Made by a program: the position numbers and the translations under genes. A stretch of DNA of 64,000 nt, taken from NCBI RefSeq assembly GCF_043099285.1, contig NZ_CP170723.1, forward strand, positions 2,108,001 to 2,172,000. Direction: 5' to 3'. Shown one piece after another: positions 48,732 to 59,215 of this stretch. Positions within the stretch are counted from its first letter, which is position 1, and each line of letters starts with the position of its first letter. This DNA comes from Oryzobacter telluris. GTDB lineage: Bacteria > Actinomycetota > Actinomycetes > Actinomycetales > Dermatophilaceae. The notes under the pieces are model-generated. The model searched no databases and was not told the origin of the DNA. It saw only the letters and a list, made by a program, of their open reading frames with translations.

Positions 48732-49445
48732 TCAGTCTTCGCCGAGGTACGCCTTGCGGACGTCGTCGCTGGCGAGGAGCTCCTTGCCGCTGCCCGCGAG
48801 CACGATCTTGCCGACCTCGAGGACGTAGCCCTTCGTCGCGCGCTTGAGCGCCGCCTGGGCGTTCTGCTCGACGAGGAGGATCGTCGTGCCCTGCTGCTGC
48901 AGGGTCGTCACCGTGGTCATGATCTTCTTCATCATGAGCGGGGACAGGCCCATCGACGGCTCGTCGAGCATGAGCAGCTTGGGGCGGCTCATCATCGCCC
49001 GGCCCATGGCGAGCATCTGCTGCTCACCACCGGAGAACGTTCCCGCCGGCTGCGACCGCCGCTCCCGAAGGATCGGGAAGAGGTCGAAGGCGGCCTCGAG
49101 GTCGCCGGCGATCCCCTTGTCCTTGCGGGCGAACGCCCCGAGGTTGAGGTTGTCCTCGACCGTGAGGCGCGGGAAGATCCGGCGCCCCTCGGGGGAGTGG
49201 GCCAGCCCGAGGGTGACGATGTCGTGGGCCGCGACCGAGGTGAGGTCCTTGCCCAGGAACGTGATCGACCCCGAGTTGGGGCGCAGCAGACCGGAGATGG
49301 TCCGCAGCGTCGTCGTCTTGCCGGCACCGTTGGTGCCGATCAGCGTGACGACCTCACCCTCGTTGACGTCGAAGCTGATCCCCTTGACGGCCTTGATCTT
49401 GCCGTAGGAGACCTCGAGGTCCTTGACCTCCAGCATCGCGCTCAC
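48732..49445 (-). CDS. livF: Branched-chain amino acid ABC transporter ATP-binding protein LivF
   Basis: A 237-residue ABC ATPase of the LivF type, length and N-terminus typical (MLEVKDLEVSYGKIKAVKGIS). Walker A is LIGTNGAGKTTTLRT, the ABC signature FSGGEQQMLAMGRAMM and Walker B LLMLDEPSMGLSP. It powers uptake of branched-chain amino acids together with LivG, LivH, LivM and the binding protein LivK. The GTG start overlaps the livG stop (GTGA). It is the last gene of the operon, followed by the hairpin at 48641-48685. Confidence 0.95.
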   Translation of the reverse strand: MSAMLEVKDLEVSYGKIKAVKGISFDVNEGEVVTLIGTNGAGKTTTLRTISGLLRPNSGSITFLGKDLTSVAAHDIVTLGLAHSPEGRRIFPRLTVEDNLNLGAFARKDKGIAGDLEAAFDLFPILRERRSQPAGTFSGGEQQMLAMGRAMMSRPKLLMLDEPSMGLSPLMMKKIMTTVTTLQQQGTTILLVEQNAQAALKRATKGYVLEVGKIVLAGSGKELLASDDVRKAYLGED

Positions 49446-50266
49446 GCGTCCTCCTCCTCGTCCGCGTCGTCGCCACCGATGTAGGCCTCGATGACCCGGT
49501 GGTCGGACTGCACCTCACCGGGGGTGCCCTCCACGAGGAGGGACCCTCGCACGAGGCACAGCACCCGGTCACACAGGTTGAAGATGAACCGCATGTCGTG
49601 CTCGATGACGACGACGGCCAGACCGCTCGCCCTGATCTTCTTGATCAGGTGCATCGTGTCCTCGGTCTCCTTGGGGTTCATCCCCGCGGTGGGTTCGTCG
49701 AGGAGCAGGAGCTGCGGGTCGGTGGCCAGCGCGCGGGCGATCTCGAGCCGACGCTGGTCACCGTAGGGGAGGTTGCGGGCGAGGATCTCGGTGGACTTGC
49801 CCAGCCCCACGTAGTCGAGCAGCTCCTGCGCGCGCAGGCGGGTGGCCGCCTCCTCGCGCTTGAACTTCGGCCCGCGCAGGATGGAGGTGAGCGCCATCGA
49901 GGAGGTGCGGCAGTACCGCCCGACCATGACGTTCTCCAGGGCGGTCATGTTGCCGAAGAGCCGGATGTTCTGGAACGTGCGGGCCATGCCGGCCTGCACG
50001 ACCTTGAGCGGCTTCGGCGGCAGCGTCTCGCCGTGGAGGGTCACCCGCCCCTCGGTGGGGATGTACATCCCCGTGAGGCAGTTGAAGAACGTCGTCTTTC
50101 CGGCGCCGTTGGGGCCGATCAGGCCGACGATCTCGCCCTCGTGCACCTTCATCGACACGTCGTCGACGGCGGTGAGGCCGCCGAAGCGCATCGTGACGCC
50201 CGAGGCCTCGAGGACGACCTTCTCGCCGACCTGGTGCTCCGCGGTGTCGGTCTCGGTGACGGTCAC
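49442..50266 (-). CDS. livG: Branched-chain amino acid ABC transporter ATP-binding protein LivG
   Basis: A 274-residue ABC ATPase of the LivG type. Walker A is LIGPNGAGKTTFFNCLTG, the signature-region helix NLPYGDQRRLEIARALA (the LivG variant of the ABC signature) and Walker B LLLLDEPTAGMNPKE. ARTFQNIRLFGNMTALENV is the LivG-specific Q-loop segment. The acidic C-terminus (GGDDADEEEDA) is a lineage trait. The GTG start overlaps the stop of livM. Confidence 0.95.
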   Translation of the reverse strand: MTVTETDTAEHQVGEKVVLEASGVTMRFGGLTAVDDVSMKVHEGEIVGLIGPNGAGKTTFFNCLTGMYIPTEGRVTLHGETLPPKPLKVVQAGMARTFQNIRLFGNMTALENVMVGRYCRTSSMALTSILRGPKFKREEAATRLRAQELLDYVGLGKSTEILARNLPYGDQRRLEIARALATDPQLLLLDEPTAGMNPKETEDTMHLIKKIRASGLAVVVIEHDMRFIFNLCDRVLCLVRGSLLVEGTPGEVQSDHRVIEAYIGGDDADEEEDA

Positions 50267-51938
50267 TTCGCCTCCTGCAGGTGCTGGGACTGGACGATCT
50301 CGCTGAGCTCTTCGTCGTCCTCGTGGAACTCCAGCTGGCGCCGCTTGGAGGCGATGAGGCCCTCCGGACGGAACCGCATCATGACGACGAGCAGGAGGCC
50401 GAACACGAGGAGCCGGTAGTCGTTGACCTCGCGCAGCTTCTCGGGGAGGAGCTTGAGGATCGTCGCGCCGACGAGGACACCGAGGACGGTGCCCATGCCG
50501 CCGAGGACGACCGCCGCGAGGAGGAACGCCGACTCGAGGAAGATGTACTGGTCGGGACTGACCGAGGTGTCCTGGTGCGCCTTGATCGTGCCGGCGAGGC
50601 CGGCGAGCGAGGCGCCCACGGCGAACGCGAGGAGCTTGAGGCCGAAGACGTTGACGCCCATGGCCTCCGCCGCGCGCTCGTCCTCACGGATCGCGACCCA
50701 GCCACGGCCGATGCGGCTGTCGTTGAGGCGGACGAAGATGAGGATGACGAAGGCGATGAGGAGCAGCAGCAGGAAGTAGTAGTTGCTGAAGCGCCCCAAC
50801 GGGATCCCCATGAGCGTGTGCACCTGGCCGAAGTCGTACCCGAAGAAGTTCAGGTCCGGGATGGCCGGGATGCCGTTCGGGCCGTTGGTCAACTTGGGCC
50901 CGTTGTTGCCGTCGAGGTTGAACATCGCCAGGCGGAAGATCTCACCGAAGCCGAGGGTGACGATGGCGAGGTAGTCGCCGGACACGCGCAGCGTCGGGGT
51001 GCCGATGATGAGGCCGGCCGTGGCCGCAACCCCCATGCCGATGAGCATGACGACGAAGAACGGCGGCTTCCAGCCGATCGTGGCGAACGCCGACGTGGAC
51101 AGCATCGCCCCGGTGTAGGCGCCGGTTCCGAGGAACGCGATGTAGCCGAGGTCGAGCAGGCCGGCGAGGCCGACGACGATGTTCAGGCCGAGGGCGGTGG
51201 CCGCGAAGATGAGGATCTGCGTGGCGATCGACATGTTCGCGTCGGAGCCGTCCTGGGTGAACGGGAAGAGGAACGCGACGACGAAGGCGGCGAGCAGCAG
51301 CACCCGGCGGTTGTTGCCGCCGACGAAGCCGAGGTAGCCGCCGAACCCGGAGCCGAGGAGGCCACCGGCGACGCCGATGAGGGCGATGAGGAAGGCCGCG
51401 AAGACCACGCCGTCCTCGATGCCGAGGGTGTAGGCCGTCGTGAAGAGGACCACGGCCATGATGACGACGATGATGAGGATCTCGACGACGTTGCTCAGGC
51501 GGGGCCACTTTCGCACGTCGAGCTCGACCTCGGGGGAGACGAACCCGGCCGCCGCCATGAGGACGGCACCGACGAGCGCGACGTAGACGCCCTCGTTGGC
51601 GTTGACCAGGCCGTCGGCGAGGTAGGCGATCGAGCCGAGCACCCACAGCGCGAAGATCACCGAGGTGACGCCCATGACGCGCAGCCCGCGGGCCGGGCTG
51701 AGCCAGGCCGGGCGGCGGAGCAGGAGCACCCCGAGGACCACGGCGGTGACGCCGAGGAACATCGCGAAGATCTGGATGCCGAGCGGGAAGAACCGCACCG
51801 AGATGTCGTCGAGGATGCGGTCGTCGTAGCTCCACGACAGCAGGCCGCTGACGACGAGGAGCACGCCACCGGCGATGGCGAGGATCGGCGCCTTGGCGCC
51901 GTGCTTGGCCCGGACCTCGTCCGGGAGGGCGAACTTGC

Positions 51939-51942
<4 letters not shown>
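50263..51942 (-). CDS. livM: Branched-chain amino acid ABC permease LivM, N-terminally extended
   Basis: A 559-residue LivM permease. The conserved permease domain is the C-terminal 320 residues (GLNIVVGLAGLLDLGYIAFLGTGAY, TLRVSGDYLAIVTLGFGEI and the coupling loop RAAEAMGVNVFGLKLLAF with the preceding SRIGRGWVAIREDERA). The N-terminal 220 residues add about six or seven membrane helices not found in the E. coli protein. The tail is acidic. The ATG overlaps the livH stop (ATGA) and the stop overlaps livG. Confidence 0.93.
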
Positions 51943-52889
<947 letters not shown>

Positions 52890-53106
52890 GATCTCCTAGG
52901 TGTCGTGAACAGGCTGGGGGGAGCGTAGTGGTGCAGGGGGAGTGATGTCTCCCACCACGCGGGTGGCGGCCTGCGAGAACCGGCTCTCGGCCCCGACGGC
53001 GGCGTCGGGCCGCCGTCCTCCACGGTGACCGGGGGGACAGCCCGGTCAGGGTCGGACGACGGGTGCTGCGGTGCCGCAGAACGGCATCGGCTGCGTGAGG
53101 ACGGAC

Positions 53107-53145
53107 GACGGCGGGGGTGGTCCCAAGGGGTCCACCCCCGCCGTC
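53107..53145 (-). terminator. Terminator hairpin after livK
   Basis: Bases 53107-53120 pair perfectly with 53132-53145 in a 14-bp stem. Placed between livK and livH, it would let the binding protein be made in excess over the membrane parts. Confidence 0.8.
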
Positions 53146-53178
53146 AGGTCACATCACGGCTGGGCCGTCACGCAGGGT

Positions 53179-54405
53179 TTACTTGAACTCCTCCGTGCTC
53201 ACGGCCTCCCACTTGCCGCCCTTGACACCGTAGACGGTGAGGACGCGGGAGGTCGTGTCGCCGTACTCGTCGAAGGCCACCTTGCCGGTGACGCCGTCGA
53301 ACGCGACCGAGCTCATCGCCGCGACGGTGCCCTGGCGGGCGGCGTCGGCGGAGGCGGCGTCCTTGAGGGACACCTTGAGCGCGTTGATGATGGCGTTGGC
53401 CGCGTCGTACGCGTAGGCACCGTAGGCCTCGTACGGCTCGGCGTACTTCGCACCCTCGTAGGCCGTGATGAACGACTTGGCCGACTCGAGGGTGTCGGTC
53501 GGGGCGCCGACCGAGGTGGAGAGGTCACCGTCGGCGGTGGCGCCGGCGAGCTTGACGTACTCACCCGAGAAGATGCCGTCGCCGCCCATGAGCGGGACGT
53601 TGAGGCCGGCGGCCTTCATCTGCTGGGAGAACGGACCAGCCTGGGGGAACTCGCCGCCGTAGTACACGGCCTTCGGGTTCGAGGGCTTGATCTTGGAGAT
53701 GACGGCGTCGTACTTGTCGTCGTCGGGGTTGATGGTCTCGGCGGCGACGATCTTGCCACCGAGCTTCGTGTACTCCTTGCTGAAGGCGTCGACGAGGCCC
53801 TGACCGTAGGTCTTCTTGTCGTGGACCGTCGCGACCTCCTTGATGTTCGCCTTCTCGAACAGGTAGCGCGCCGCGAAGGGGCCCTGGATCGAGTCGGTGG
53901 TGCAGGTGCGGAAGTACGTGGGGTAGGTCCGCTTGGGGGCGGTGAGGAAGTCCGCGCCCTGGGTCAGCGCCGGGTTGGTGTTGGCCGGCGAGACCTGGGT
54001 GATGTTGGCGGCCGCGAGGACCGGCTGGACGCTCTGGGCGACGCTGGAGTTGAGCGTGCCGACGACGCCGACGACGTCCTTGTCGGACGCGAGCTTCGTC
54101 GCGGCGTTCTTGCCGACGTCGGGGGTGGCCTGGTCGTCCTCGGCCGCGAGCTCGAGGGTCCAGCCCGGGATGGCCTTGGACTCGTTGGCCTGCTTGATGG
54201 CCAGGTCGACCGAGTGCTCGATGCCCTTGCCGAGGGCGGCGAGGTCGCCGGAGAGGGGCGCGATGACGCCGATCTTGGCGACCTTGTTCTCACTGGCTCC
54301 GCCAGTGGCATCGCCGTCGCTGCCGCCGCGCGTACCGCACGCGGACAGGGCCAGCGAGGCGACGAGCAGCGAGGCGCCAGCGGCGACCACGGAACGCTGA
54401 GGCAC
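53179..54405 (-). CDS. livK: Branched-chain amino acid ABC substrate-binding lipoprotein LivK
   Basis: A 408-residue periplasmic-binding-type lipoprotein. The signal peptide ends in the lipobox LALSAC. The mature part is a type I ligand-binding fold: KIGVIAPLSGDLAALGKGIEHSVDLA, VVGVVGTLNSSVAQSVQPVLAAANI and EPYEAYGAYAYDAANAIINAL are typical of Leu/Ile/Val-binding proteins. The GTG at 54405 has AGGAGG four bases upstream; a longer frame to 54492 lacks a ribosome site and would disrupt the signal peptide. Confidence 0.93.
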   Translation of the reverse strand: MPQRSVVAAGASLLVASLALSACGTRGGSDGDATGGASENKVAKIGVIAPLSGDLAALGKGIEHSVDLAIKQANESKAIPGWTLELAAEDDQATPDVGKNAATKLASDKDVVGVVGTLNSSVAQSVQPVLAAANITQVSPANTNPALTQGADFLTAPKRTYPTYFRTCTTDSIQGPFAARYLFEKANIKEVATVHDKKTYGQGLVDAFSKEYTKLGGKIVAAETINPDDDKYDAVISKIKPSNPKAVYYGGEFPQAGPFSQQMKAAGLNVPLMGGDGIFSGEYVKLAGATADGDLSTSVGAPTDTLESAKSFITAYEGAKYAEPYEAYGAYAYDAANAIINALKVSLKDAASADAARQGTVAAMSSVAFDGVTGKVAFDEYGDTTSRVLTVYGVKGGKWEAVSTEEFK

Positions 54406-54674
54406 GTTTCCTCCTGAGATGTGCTGTGGGTGTGAGCAGGTGTGCTCGTGCCCGCGTTGGTGGCGAGCAAGCGCACTGTAACCACAGGCCACGGGGGTCG
54501 CCCAGCACCTCGCCCAGAGTGCGGCCGAGTTGTTACCTCACGGTGACCTGTGGATCGGCTGTGGAATCGGCCGTCTCGGGAACGATGGTCGTGGACCACT
54601 CGCTCACGGATTTCCCGGCGATACTGCCGGGACGCACGGCGCCCGACCGCCACCGACGACCCAGGAGGACTGCG

Positions 54675-55208
54675 ATGAGCAGCCAGCAGCGGACCCACCA
54701 GACCCCCGCCACGACCGTCCCGGCGGTCGACGACGGCACCGTCGAGCAGGCCACCTCGGGGCACGCCTGCGGCTGCGTCTCGCGCCGGCAGTCGTTCGTC
54801 GTGGCCGGTGCCGCGGTGGTGGGGACCGCGGGCCTGACCGCCTGCGGGGCGGCCGAGGACGCGGCCAAGGGGGTCGCCTCCTCTGCGGCGTCGGCGGCGT
54901 CGTCCGCCGCGGCGTCGGTGGCGGGGGAGGCCATCCAGGCGGCGACCATCCCCGTCGGCGGCGGCAAGGTGTTCGAGGACCTCAAGGTCGTCGTCACCCA
55001 GCCGACCGCGGGCGACTTCAAGGCGTTCTCCGCGACCTGCCCGCACCAGGGCTGCACCGTGGCCAGCGTGAAGGACAACACCATCACCTGCCCGTGCCAC
55101 GGCAGCCAGTTCGACGCCACGACCGGTGACGTCAAGCAGGGTCCGGCCACCAAGGGCCTCGACCCCAAGACCGTCACCGTCGGCGCCGACGGCCTCAAGA
55201 TCACCTGA
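54675..55208 (+). CDS. Rieske [2Fe-2S] protein, Tat-exported lipoprotein
   Basis: A 177-residue exported Rieske protein. The twin-arginine SRRQSFVVAGAAVVG and lipobox-like LTAC show export by Tat and lipid attachment. An Ala/Ser-rich linker (residues 58-82) follows. The cluster motifs are CPHQGC and CPCHGS, giving the 2Cys-2His ligands. It belongs to the actinobacterial ubiquinol-oxidase-unrelated Rieske group whose redox partner is unknown. AGGAGG lies 7 bases before the ATG. A CCCGGC/GCCGGG inverted repeat (54614-54631) around a GATACT box may be the promoter/operator. Confidence 0.9.
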   Translation: MSSQQRTHQTPATTVPAVDDGTVEQATSGHACGCVSRRQSFVVAGAAVVGTAGLTACGAAEDAAKGVASSAASAASSAAASVAGEAIQAATIPVGGGKVFEDLKVVVTQPTAGDFKAFSATCPHQGCTVASVKDNTITCPCHGSQFDATTGDVKQGPATKGLDPKTVTVGADGLKIT

Positions 55209-55220
55209 CCCCCGCTGTCT

Positions 55221-55272
55221 CCTCGTGGGGAGCCGCCTCGGGGTGGGGGCCCTGACGCGGCTCCCCACGAGG
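55221..55272. terminator. Terminator hairpin after the Rieske gene
   Basis: Bases 55221-55236 pair perfectly with 55257-55272 in a 16-bp stem with a 20-base loop. It ends just before the uvrC promoter element. Confidence 0.8.
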
Positions 55273-55286
55273 GCAGCAGGAGGGGG

Positions 55287-55308
55287 TGTCGGGTGGCGGT
55301 CGTAGGGT
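55287..55308 (+). promoter_or_regulatory. Degenerate PafBC-type promoter of uvrC
   Basis: TGTCGGGT (55287-55294), 8 bases, TAGGGT (55303-55308), then 7 bases to the uvrC GTG. Spacing is the same as for uvrA and uvrB, but the last two bases of the TGTCRGTG element differ. Confidence 0.5.
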
Positions 55309-55315
55309 TGACGAC

Positions 55316-57361
55316 GTGGCCGACCCGTCGACGTACCGCCCTCGGCCGGGGGAGATCCCGACCGAGCCCGGCGTGTACCGCTTCCGCGACAAGGACGGGC
55401 GCGTCATCTACGTCGGCAAGGCCAAGAGCCTGCGCCAGCGGCTGTCCTCGTACTTCCAGGACGTCAGCGCGCTGCACCACCGCACGGCCACGATGGTGCG
55501 CACCGGCGCCAGCGTCGAGTGGACCGTGGTCTCCACCGAGGTCGAGGCCCTCCAGCTCGAGTACGCGTGGATCAAGGAGTTCGACCCGCGCTTCAACGTC
55601 CGCTACCGCGACGACAAGTCCTATCCGTACCTCGCCGTCACCCTGGGTGAGGAGTATCCGCGAGCCCAGGTGATGCGCGGCGCGAAGCGCAAGGGCACCC
55701 GCTACTTCGGTCCCTACGCCCACGCCTGGGCCATCCGCGAGACCCTCGACCTCGCCCTCCGGGTCTTCCCCGTGCGCACCTGCTCCAGCGGCGTCTTCAA
55801 GCGCGCGGGCCAGGTCGGCCGCCCGTGCCTCCTCGGCTACATCGACAAGTGCAGCGCCCCCTGCGTCGGCCGGGTCGACGAGCAGACCCACCGCCAGATC
55901 GCCGAGGACTTCTGCGACTTCATGGCGGGCGAGACCGGCCGCTTCGTCGGGCGCCTCACGGGCGAGATGAAGCAGGCCGCGGCCGAGCTCGACTTCGAGC
56001 GCGCCGCCCGCCTGCGCGACGACATCGGTGCCCTCGAGCGCGTCCTGGAGAAGTCCGCCGTCGTCCTCCCCGACGCCACCGACGCCGACGTCTTCGCCCT
56101 CGCCGAGGACGAGCTCGAGGTCGCGTTCCAGCTCTTCCACGTCCGGGGCGGCCGGGTGCGCGGCCAGCGCGGCTGGGTCGCCGAGCGCGACGCCGAGACC
56201 ACCCCGGAGGTCGTCGAGCACCTGCTCCAGCAGGTCTACGGCGGCGAGTCCGGCGAGGGCGTCCCGCGCGAGGTGCTCGTCCCCGTCCTCCCCGACGACG
56301 CACCGGCCCTCGGCGAGTGGCTCAGCGGGCTGCGCGGCAGCCGGGTCGACCTGCGCGTCCCGCAGCGCGGCGACAAGCGCACCCTGATGGAGACGGTCGC
56401 CCGCAACGCGAGCCAGAGCCTGGCCCGCCACAAGGTCACCCGGGCCGGCGACCTCACCACGCGCAGCCAGGCCCTCCAGCAGCTCCAGGAGTTCCTCGAC
56501 CTCGACGAGGCCCCGCTGCGCGTCGAGTGCTTCGACATCAGCCACGTCCAGGGCACCCAGGTCGTCGGGTCGATGGTCGTCTTCGAGGACGGCCTGCCCC
56601 GCAAGTCCGAGTACCGGCGCTTCATCGTGCGCGGCGACGAGACCGGCGCCACCGACGACACCGCCGCGATGCACGAGGTCCTCACCCGCCGCTTCCGGCG
56701 CGGGCAGAAGGAGGAGGCCGAGGTCCGCGAGAGCGAGCGGCACGTCCTCGACGACGGCCCCGTCACCCCGGAGGAGGGGGCGCGCCCCGCACGGTTCGCC
56801 TACCGCCCCAACCTCGTCGTCGTCGACGGCGGCCTGCCCCAGGTCAACGCCGCCGCCCGCGCGCTCGAGGACGTGGGCGTCGTCGACGTCACCGTCGTCG
56901 GTCTGGCCAAGCGCCTGGAGGAGGTGTGGCTGCCCGGCGTGGAGCACCCCGTGGTCCTGCCTCGTACCAGCGAGGGCCTCTACCTCCTGCAGCGGCTGCG
57001 CGACGAGGCCCACCGCTTCGCCATCACCTTCCACCGACAGCGCCGCTCCAAGGCGATGACGACCAGCCAGCTCGACGGCATCCCGGGGCTGGGGGAGAAG
57101 CGGCGCAAGGCGCTGCTCAAGCGGTTCGGGTCGGTGAAGAAGATCCGTGCGGCCTCCCTCGAGGAGCTCGCCGACGTCCCCGGTATCGGCCCTGCGCTGG
57201 CAGCCGTGGTTGCGGCAGAGTTGGCCCCGACCGCCGACGCCATGCCCGCGGTCAACCTCGCCACCGGTGAGGTCATCGACGACGACGAAGGAGCACCAGG
57301 TGTCGACGGAGCCCGGGACGACCGAGGAGCCGGGGACGACGGCCGCACCGGGGGACGGTGA
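55316..57361 (+). CDS. uvrC: Excinuclease ABC subunit C
   Basis: UvrC, 681 residues, the double-incision nuclease. The GIY-YIG domain is at the N-terminus (PGVYRFRDKDGRVIYVGKAKSLRQ), the UVR domain for UvrB binding near residue 220 (MKQAAAELDFERAARLRDDI), the RNase H-like 5' nuclease follows (VECFDISHVQG, LVVVDGGLPQVNAA) and the C-terminal helix-hairpin-helix pair is IPGLGEKRRKALL and VPGIGPALAAVV. The GTG at 55316 is set by the promoter spacing. The 3' end overlaps rapZ by 62 bases. Confidence 0.97.
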   Translation: MADPSTYRPRPGEIPTEPGVYRFRDKDGRVIYVGKAKSLRQRLSSYFQDVSALHHRTATMVRTGASVEWTVVSTEVEALQLEYAWIKEFDPRFNVRYRDDKSYPYLAVTLGEEYPRAQVMRGAKRKGTRYFGPYAHAWAIRETLDLALRVFPVRTCSSGVFKRAGQVGRPCLLGYIDKCSAPCVGRVDEQTHRQIAEDFCDFMAGETGRFVGRLTGEMKQAAAELDFERAARLRDDIGALERVLEKSAVVLPDATDADVFALAEDELEVAFQLFHVRGGRVRGQRGWVAERDAETTPEVVEHLLQQVYGGESGEGVPREVLVPVLPDDAPALGEWLSGLRGSRVDLRVPQRGDKRTLMETVARNASQSLARHKVTRAGDLTTRSQALQQLQEFLDLDEAPLRVECFDISHVQGTQVVGSMVVFEDGLPRKSEYRRFIVRGDETGATDDTAAMHEVLTRRFRRGQKEEAEVRESERHVLDDGPVTPEEGARPARFAYRPNLVVVDGGLPQVNAAARALEDVGVVDVTVVGLAKRLEEVWLPGVEHPVVLPRTSEGLYLLQRLRDEAHRFAITFHRQRRSKAMTTSQLDGIPGLGEKRRKALLKRFGSVKKIRAASLEELADVPGIGPALAAVVAAELAPTADAMPAVNLATGEVIDDDEGAPGVDGARDDRGAGDDGRTGGR

Positions 57362-58262
57362 GCCCACGCCTGACACCCCGCCACCGGTGCCGAGCAACAC
57401 CGACTTCGTCATCGTCACCGGGCTGAGCGGCGCCGGCCGCTCCACCGCCGCCAACGTCATCGAGGACCGCGGCTGGTACGTCGTCGACAACCTCCCCCCG
57501 CAGCTGCTCTCACCCATGGCCGAGCTCGCGAGCCAGGTCCGCGACTCGGGGGTCACCGAGCTGCGCATCGCCGCGGTGGTCGACGTGCGCGCCCGCGCCT
57601 TCCGCTCCGAGCTGCGCCTCGGGCTCGCGGCCCTGCGCGAGGCCGGCTGGCACCCGCACCTGATCTTCCTCGACGCCACCGACGAGGCCCTCGTGCGCCG
57701 CTTCGAGAGCGTCCGGCGCCCGCACCCCCTCCAGGGCGACGGACGCCTCCTCGACGGCATCCAGGCCGAGCGCGAGATGCTGCGTGACCTGCGGGCCGAG
57801 GCCCAGGTCGTCATCGACACCTCCGGCCTCAACGTCCACCAGCTCGGGCGCAAGCTCGCGCCGCTCCTCGGCGTCGAGGGCGGCCCCAGCGTCCGGCTGG
57901 CCCTGATGTCGTTCGGCTTCAAGTACGGCGTGCCGCTCGACGCCGACTTCGTCCTCGACATGCGCTGGCTGCCCAACCCGTTCTGGGTGCCCGAGCTCAA
58001 GGCCCTCACCGGTGCCGACCAGCCCGTGGCCGACTGGGTCATGGGCCAGGAGGGCGCCACCGACTTCCTCGACCGGGTCGTCGCCATGCTCGAGCCCGTC
58101 GTCAACGGCTACCTGAGCGAGGGGCGGCGCTACGCGACGGTCGCCATCGGCTGCACCGGCGGCAAGCACCGCTCCGTCGCGATGACGCAGGCCCTCGCCG
58201 CACGCCTCACCACCGACCGCGTCGCCACCTTCGTCGTCCACCGCGACCTGGGGCGCGAGTGA
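57300..58262 (+). CDS. rapZ: RapZ-type nucleotide-binding protein
   Basis: A 320-residue RapZ/YvcJ-family protein. The P-loop reads GLSGAGRSTAAN, with Arg where most ATPases have Lys, a form seen in actinobacterial members. Other motifs are GWYVVDNLPPQL, FLDATDEALVRRF and the C-terminal IGCTGGKHRSVAMTQALA. In E. coli RapZ controls GlmS through small RNAs; the actinobacterial role is not settled. About 35 Pro/Thr-rich residues precede the fold. AAGGAG lies before the GTG. It sits in the conserved uvrC-rapZ-yvcK-whiA group. Confidence 0.93.
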   Translation: MSTEPGTTEEPGTTAAPGDGEPTPDTPPPVPSNTDFVIVTGLSGAGRSTAANVIEDRGWYVVDNLPPQLLSPMAELASQVRDSGVTELRIAAVVDVRARAFRSELRLGLAALREAGWHPHLIFLDATDEALVRRFESVRRPHPLQGDGRLLDGIQAEREMLRDLRAEAQVVIDTSGLNVHQLGRKLAPLLGVEGGPSVRLALMSFGFKYGVPLDADFVLDMRWLPNPFWVPELKALTGADQPVADWVMGQEGATDFLDRVVAMLEPVVNGYLSEGRRYATVAIGCTGGKHRSVAMTQALAARLTTDRVATFVVHRDLGRE

Positions 58263-59215
58263 CCGGGCCGGTCGTCGCGGCACTCGGCGGGGGACACGGA
58301 CTGGCGGCCACCCTCGGCGCGCTGCGCTACGTCACCGACGAGCTCACCGCCATCGTCACCGTCGCCGACGACGGCGGCTCCAGCGGCCGGCTGCGCGACG
58401 AGTTCGGCGTCCTGCCGCCCGGTGACCTCCGGATGGCGCTGGCCGCCCTCTGCGGCGAGAGCGAGTGGGGACACACGTGGCGCGACGTCCTCCAGCACCG
58501 CTTCGCCGGCGACGGCCCGCTCGGCGGCCACGCCCTGGGCAACCTGCTCATCGTCGCCCTCTGGGAGCTGCACGACGACCCCGTCGCCGGGCTCGACCTC
58601 GTCGGCCGCCTCCTCGGCGCCCAGGGCCGGGTCCTGCCGATGGCCGCGGTGCCCCTCGCCATCGAGGCCGACGTCAGCGGGCTCGACCCCGACGACCCCA
58701 CGGCCGTGCGGCTCGTCCAGGGCCAGGCCCAGGTCGCCGTCACCCCCGGCACCGTCGAGGCCGTGCGGCTCGTCCCCGCCGACCCGCCCGCCTACCCGGA
58801 GTCGGTCGCGGCCATCCGCAGCGCCGACTGGGTCGTCCTCGGGCCGGGGTCGTGGTTCACCTCGGTGATGACGCACCTGCTCGTCCCGGAGGTCCGCGAG
58901 GCCCTGGAGGTCACCCGCGCCAAGCGGATGCTCGTCCTCAACCTCGACCCGGGCACGGGGGAGACCGCCGGCTTCAGCGCCGAACGGCACCTGGAGACCT
59001 TCGCCGACCTCGCCCCGCGCCTGCGGCTCGACGTCGTGCTCGCCGACCCCGCCGTCGTCGACGACGCCTCCACGCTCTCCGAGCACTGCGCCCGGCTGGG
59101 TGCCACGCTGCTCGTCACCCCTGTCTCGCACCGGGACCGCCCCGGAGAGCACGACCCGCTCCGCTTCGCGGCCGCGCTGCGGGACGTCGTCACCACCGCA
59201 GGAGGGCGCCGATGA
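58259..59215 (+). CDS. yvcK: YvcK/CofD-fold gluconeogenesis factor
   Basis: A 318-residue YvcK protein (CuvA in mycobacteria), a UDP-sugar-binding factor needed for cell wall synthesis during growth on certain carbon sources. Motifs are ALGGGHGLAATLGALR, VTVADDGGSSGRLR, PPGDLRMALAAL, VVLGPGSWFTSVMTHLLVP and NLDPGTGETAGF. The GTG start overlaps the rapZ stop (GTGA) and its own stop overlaps whiA (ATGA). Confidence 0.95.
   Translation: MTGPVVAALGGGHGLAATLGALRYVTDELTAIVTVADDGGSSGRLRDEFGVLPPGDLRMALAALCGESEWGHTWRDVLQHRFAGDGPLGGHALGNLLIVALWELHDDPVAGLDLVGRLLGAQGRVLPMAAVPLAIEADVSGLDPDDPTAVRLVQGQAQVAVTPGTVEAVRLVPADPPAYPESVAAIRSADWVVLGPGSWFTSVMTHLLVPEVREALEVTRAKRMLVLNLDPGTGETAGFSAERHLETFADLAPRLRLDVVLADPAVVDDASTLSEHCARLGATLLVTPVSHRDRPGEHDPLRFAAALRDVVTTAGGRR

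Noticed and set aside
54533..58105. A 1190-codon open frame antisense to uvrC and rapZ
   Set aside because: It is a mirror frame caused by GC-rich third positions, with low-complexity Val/Asp/Gly/Ala translation and no family motifs; uvrC and rapZ are certain on the other strand.
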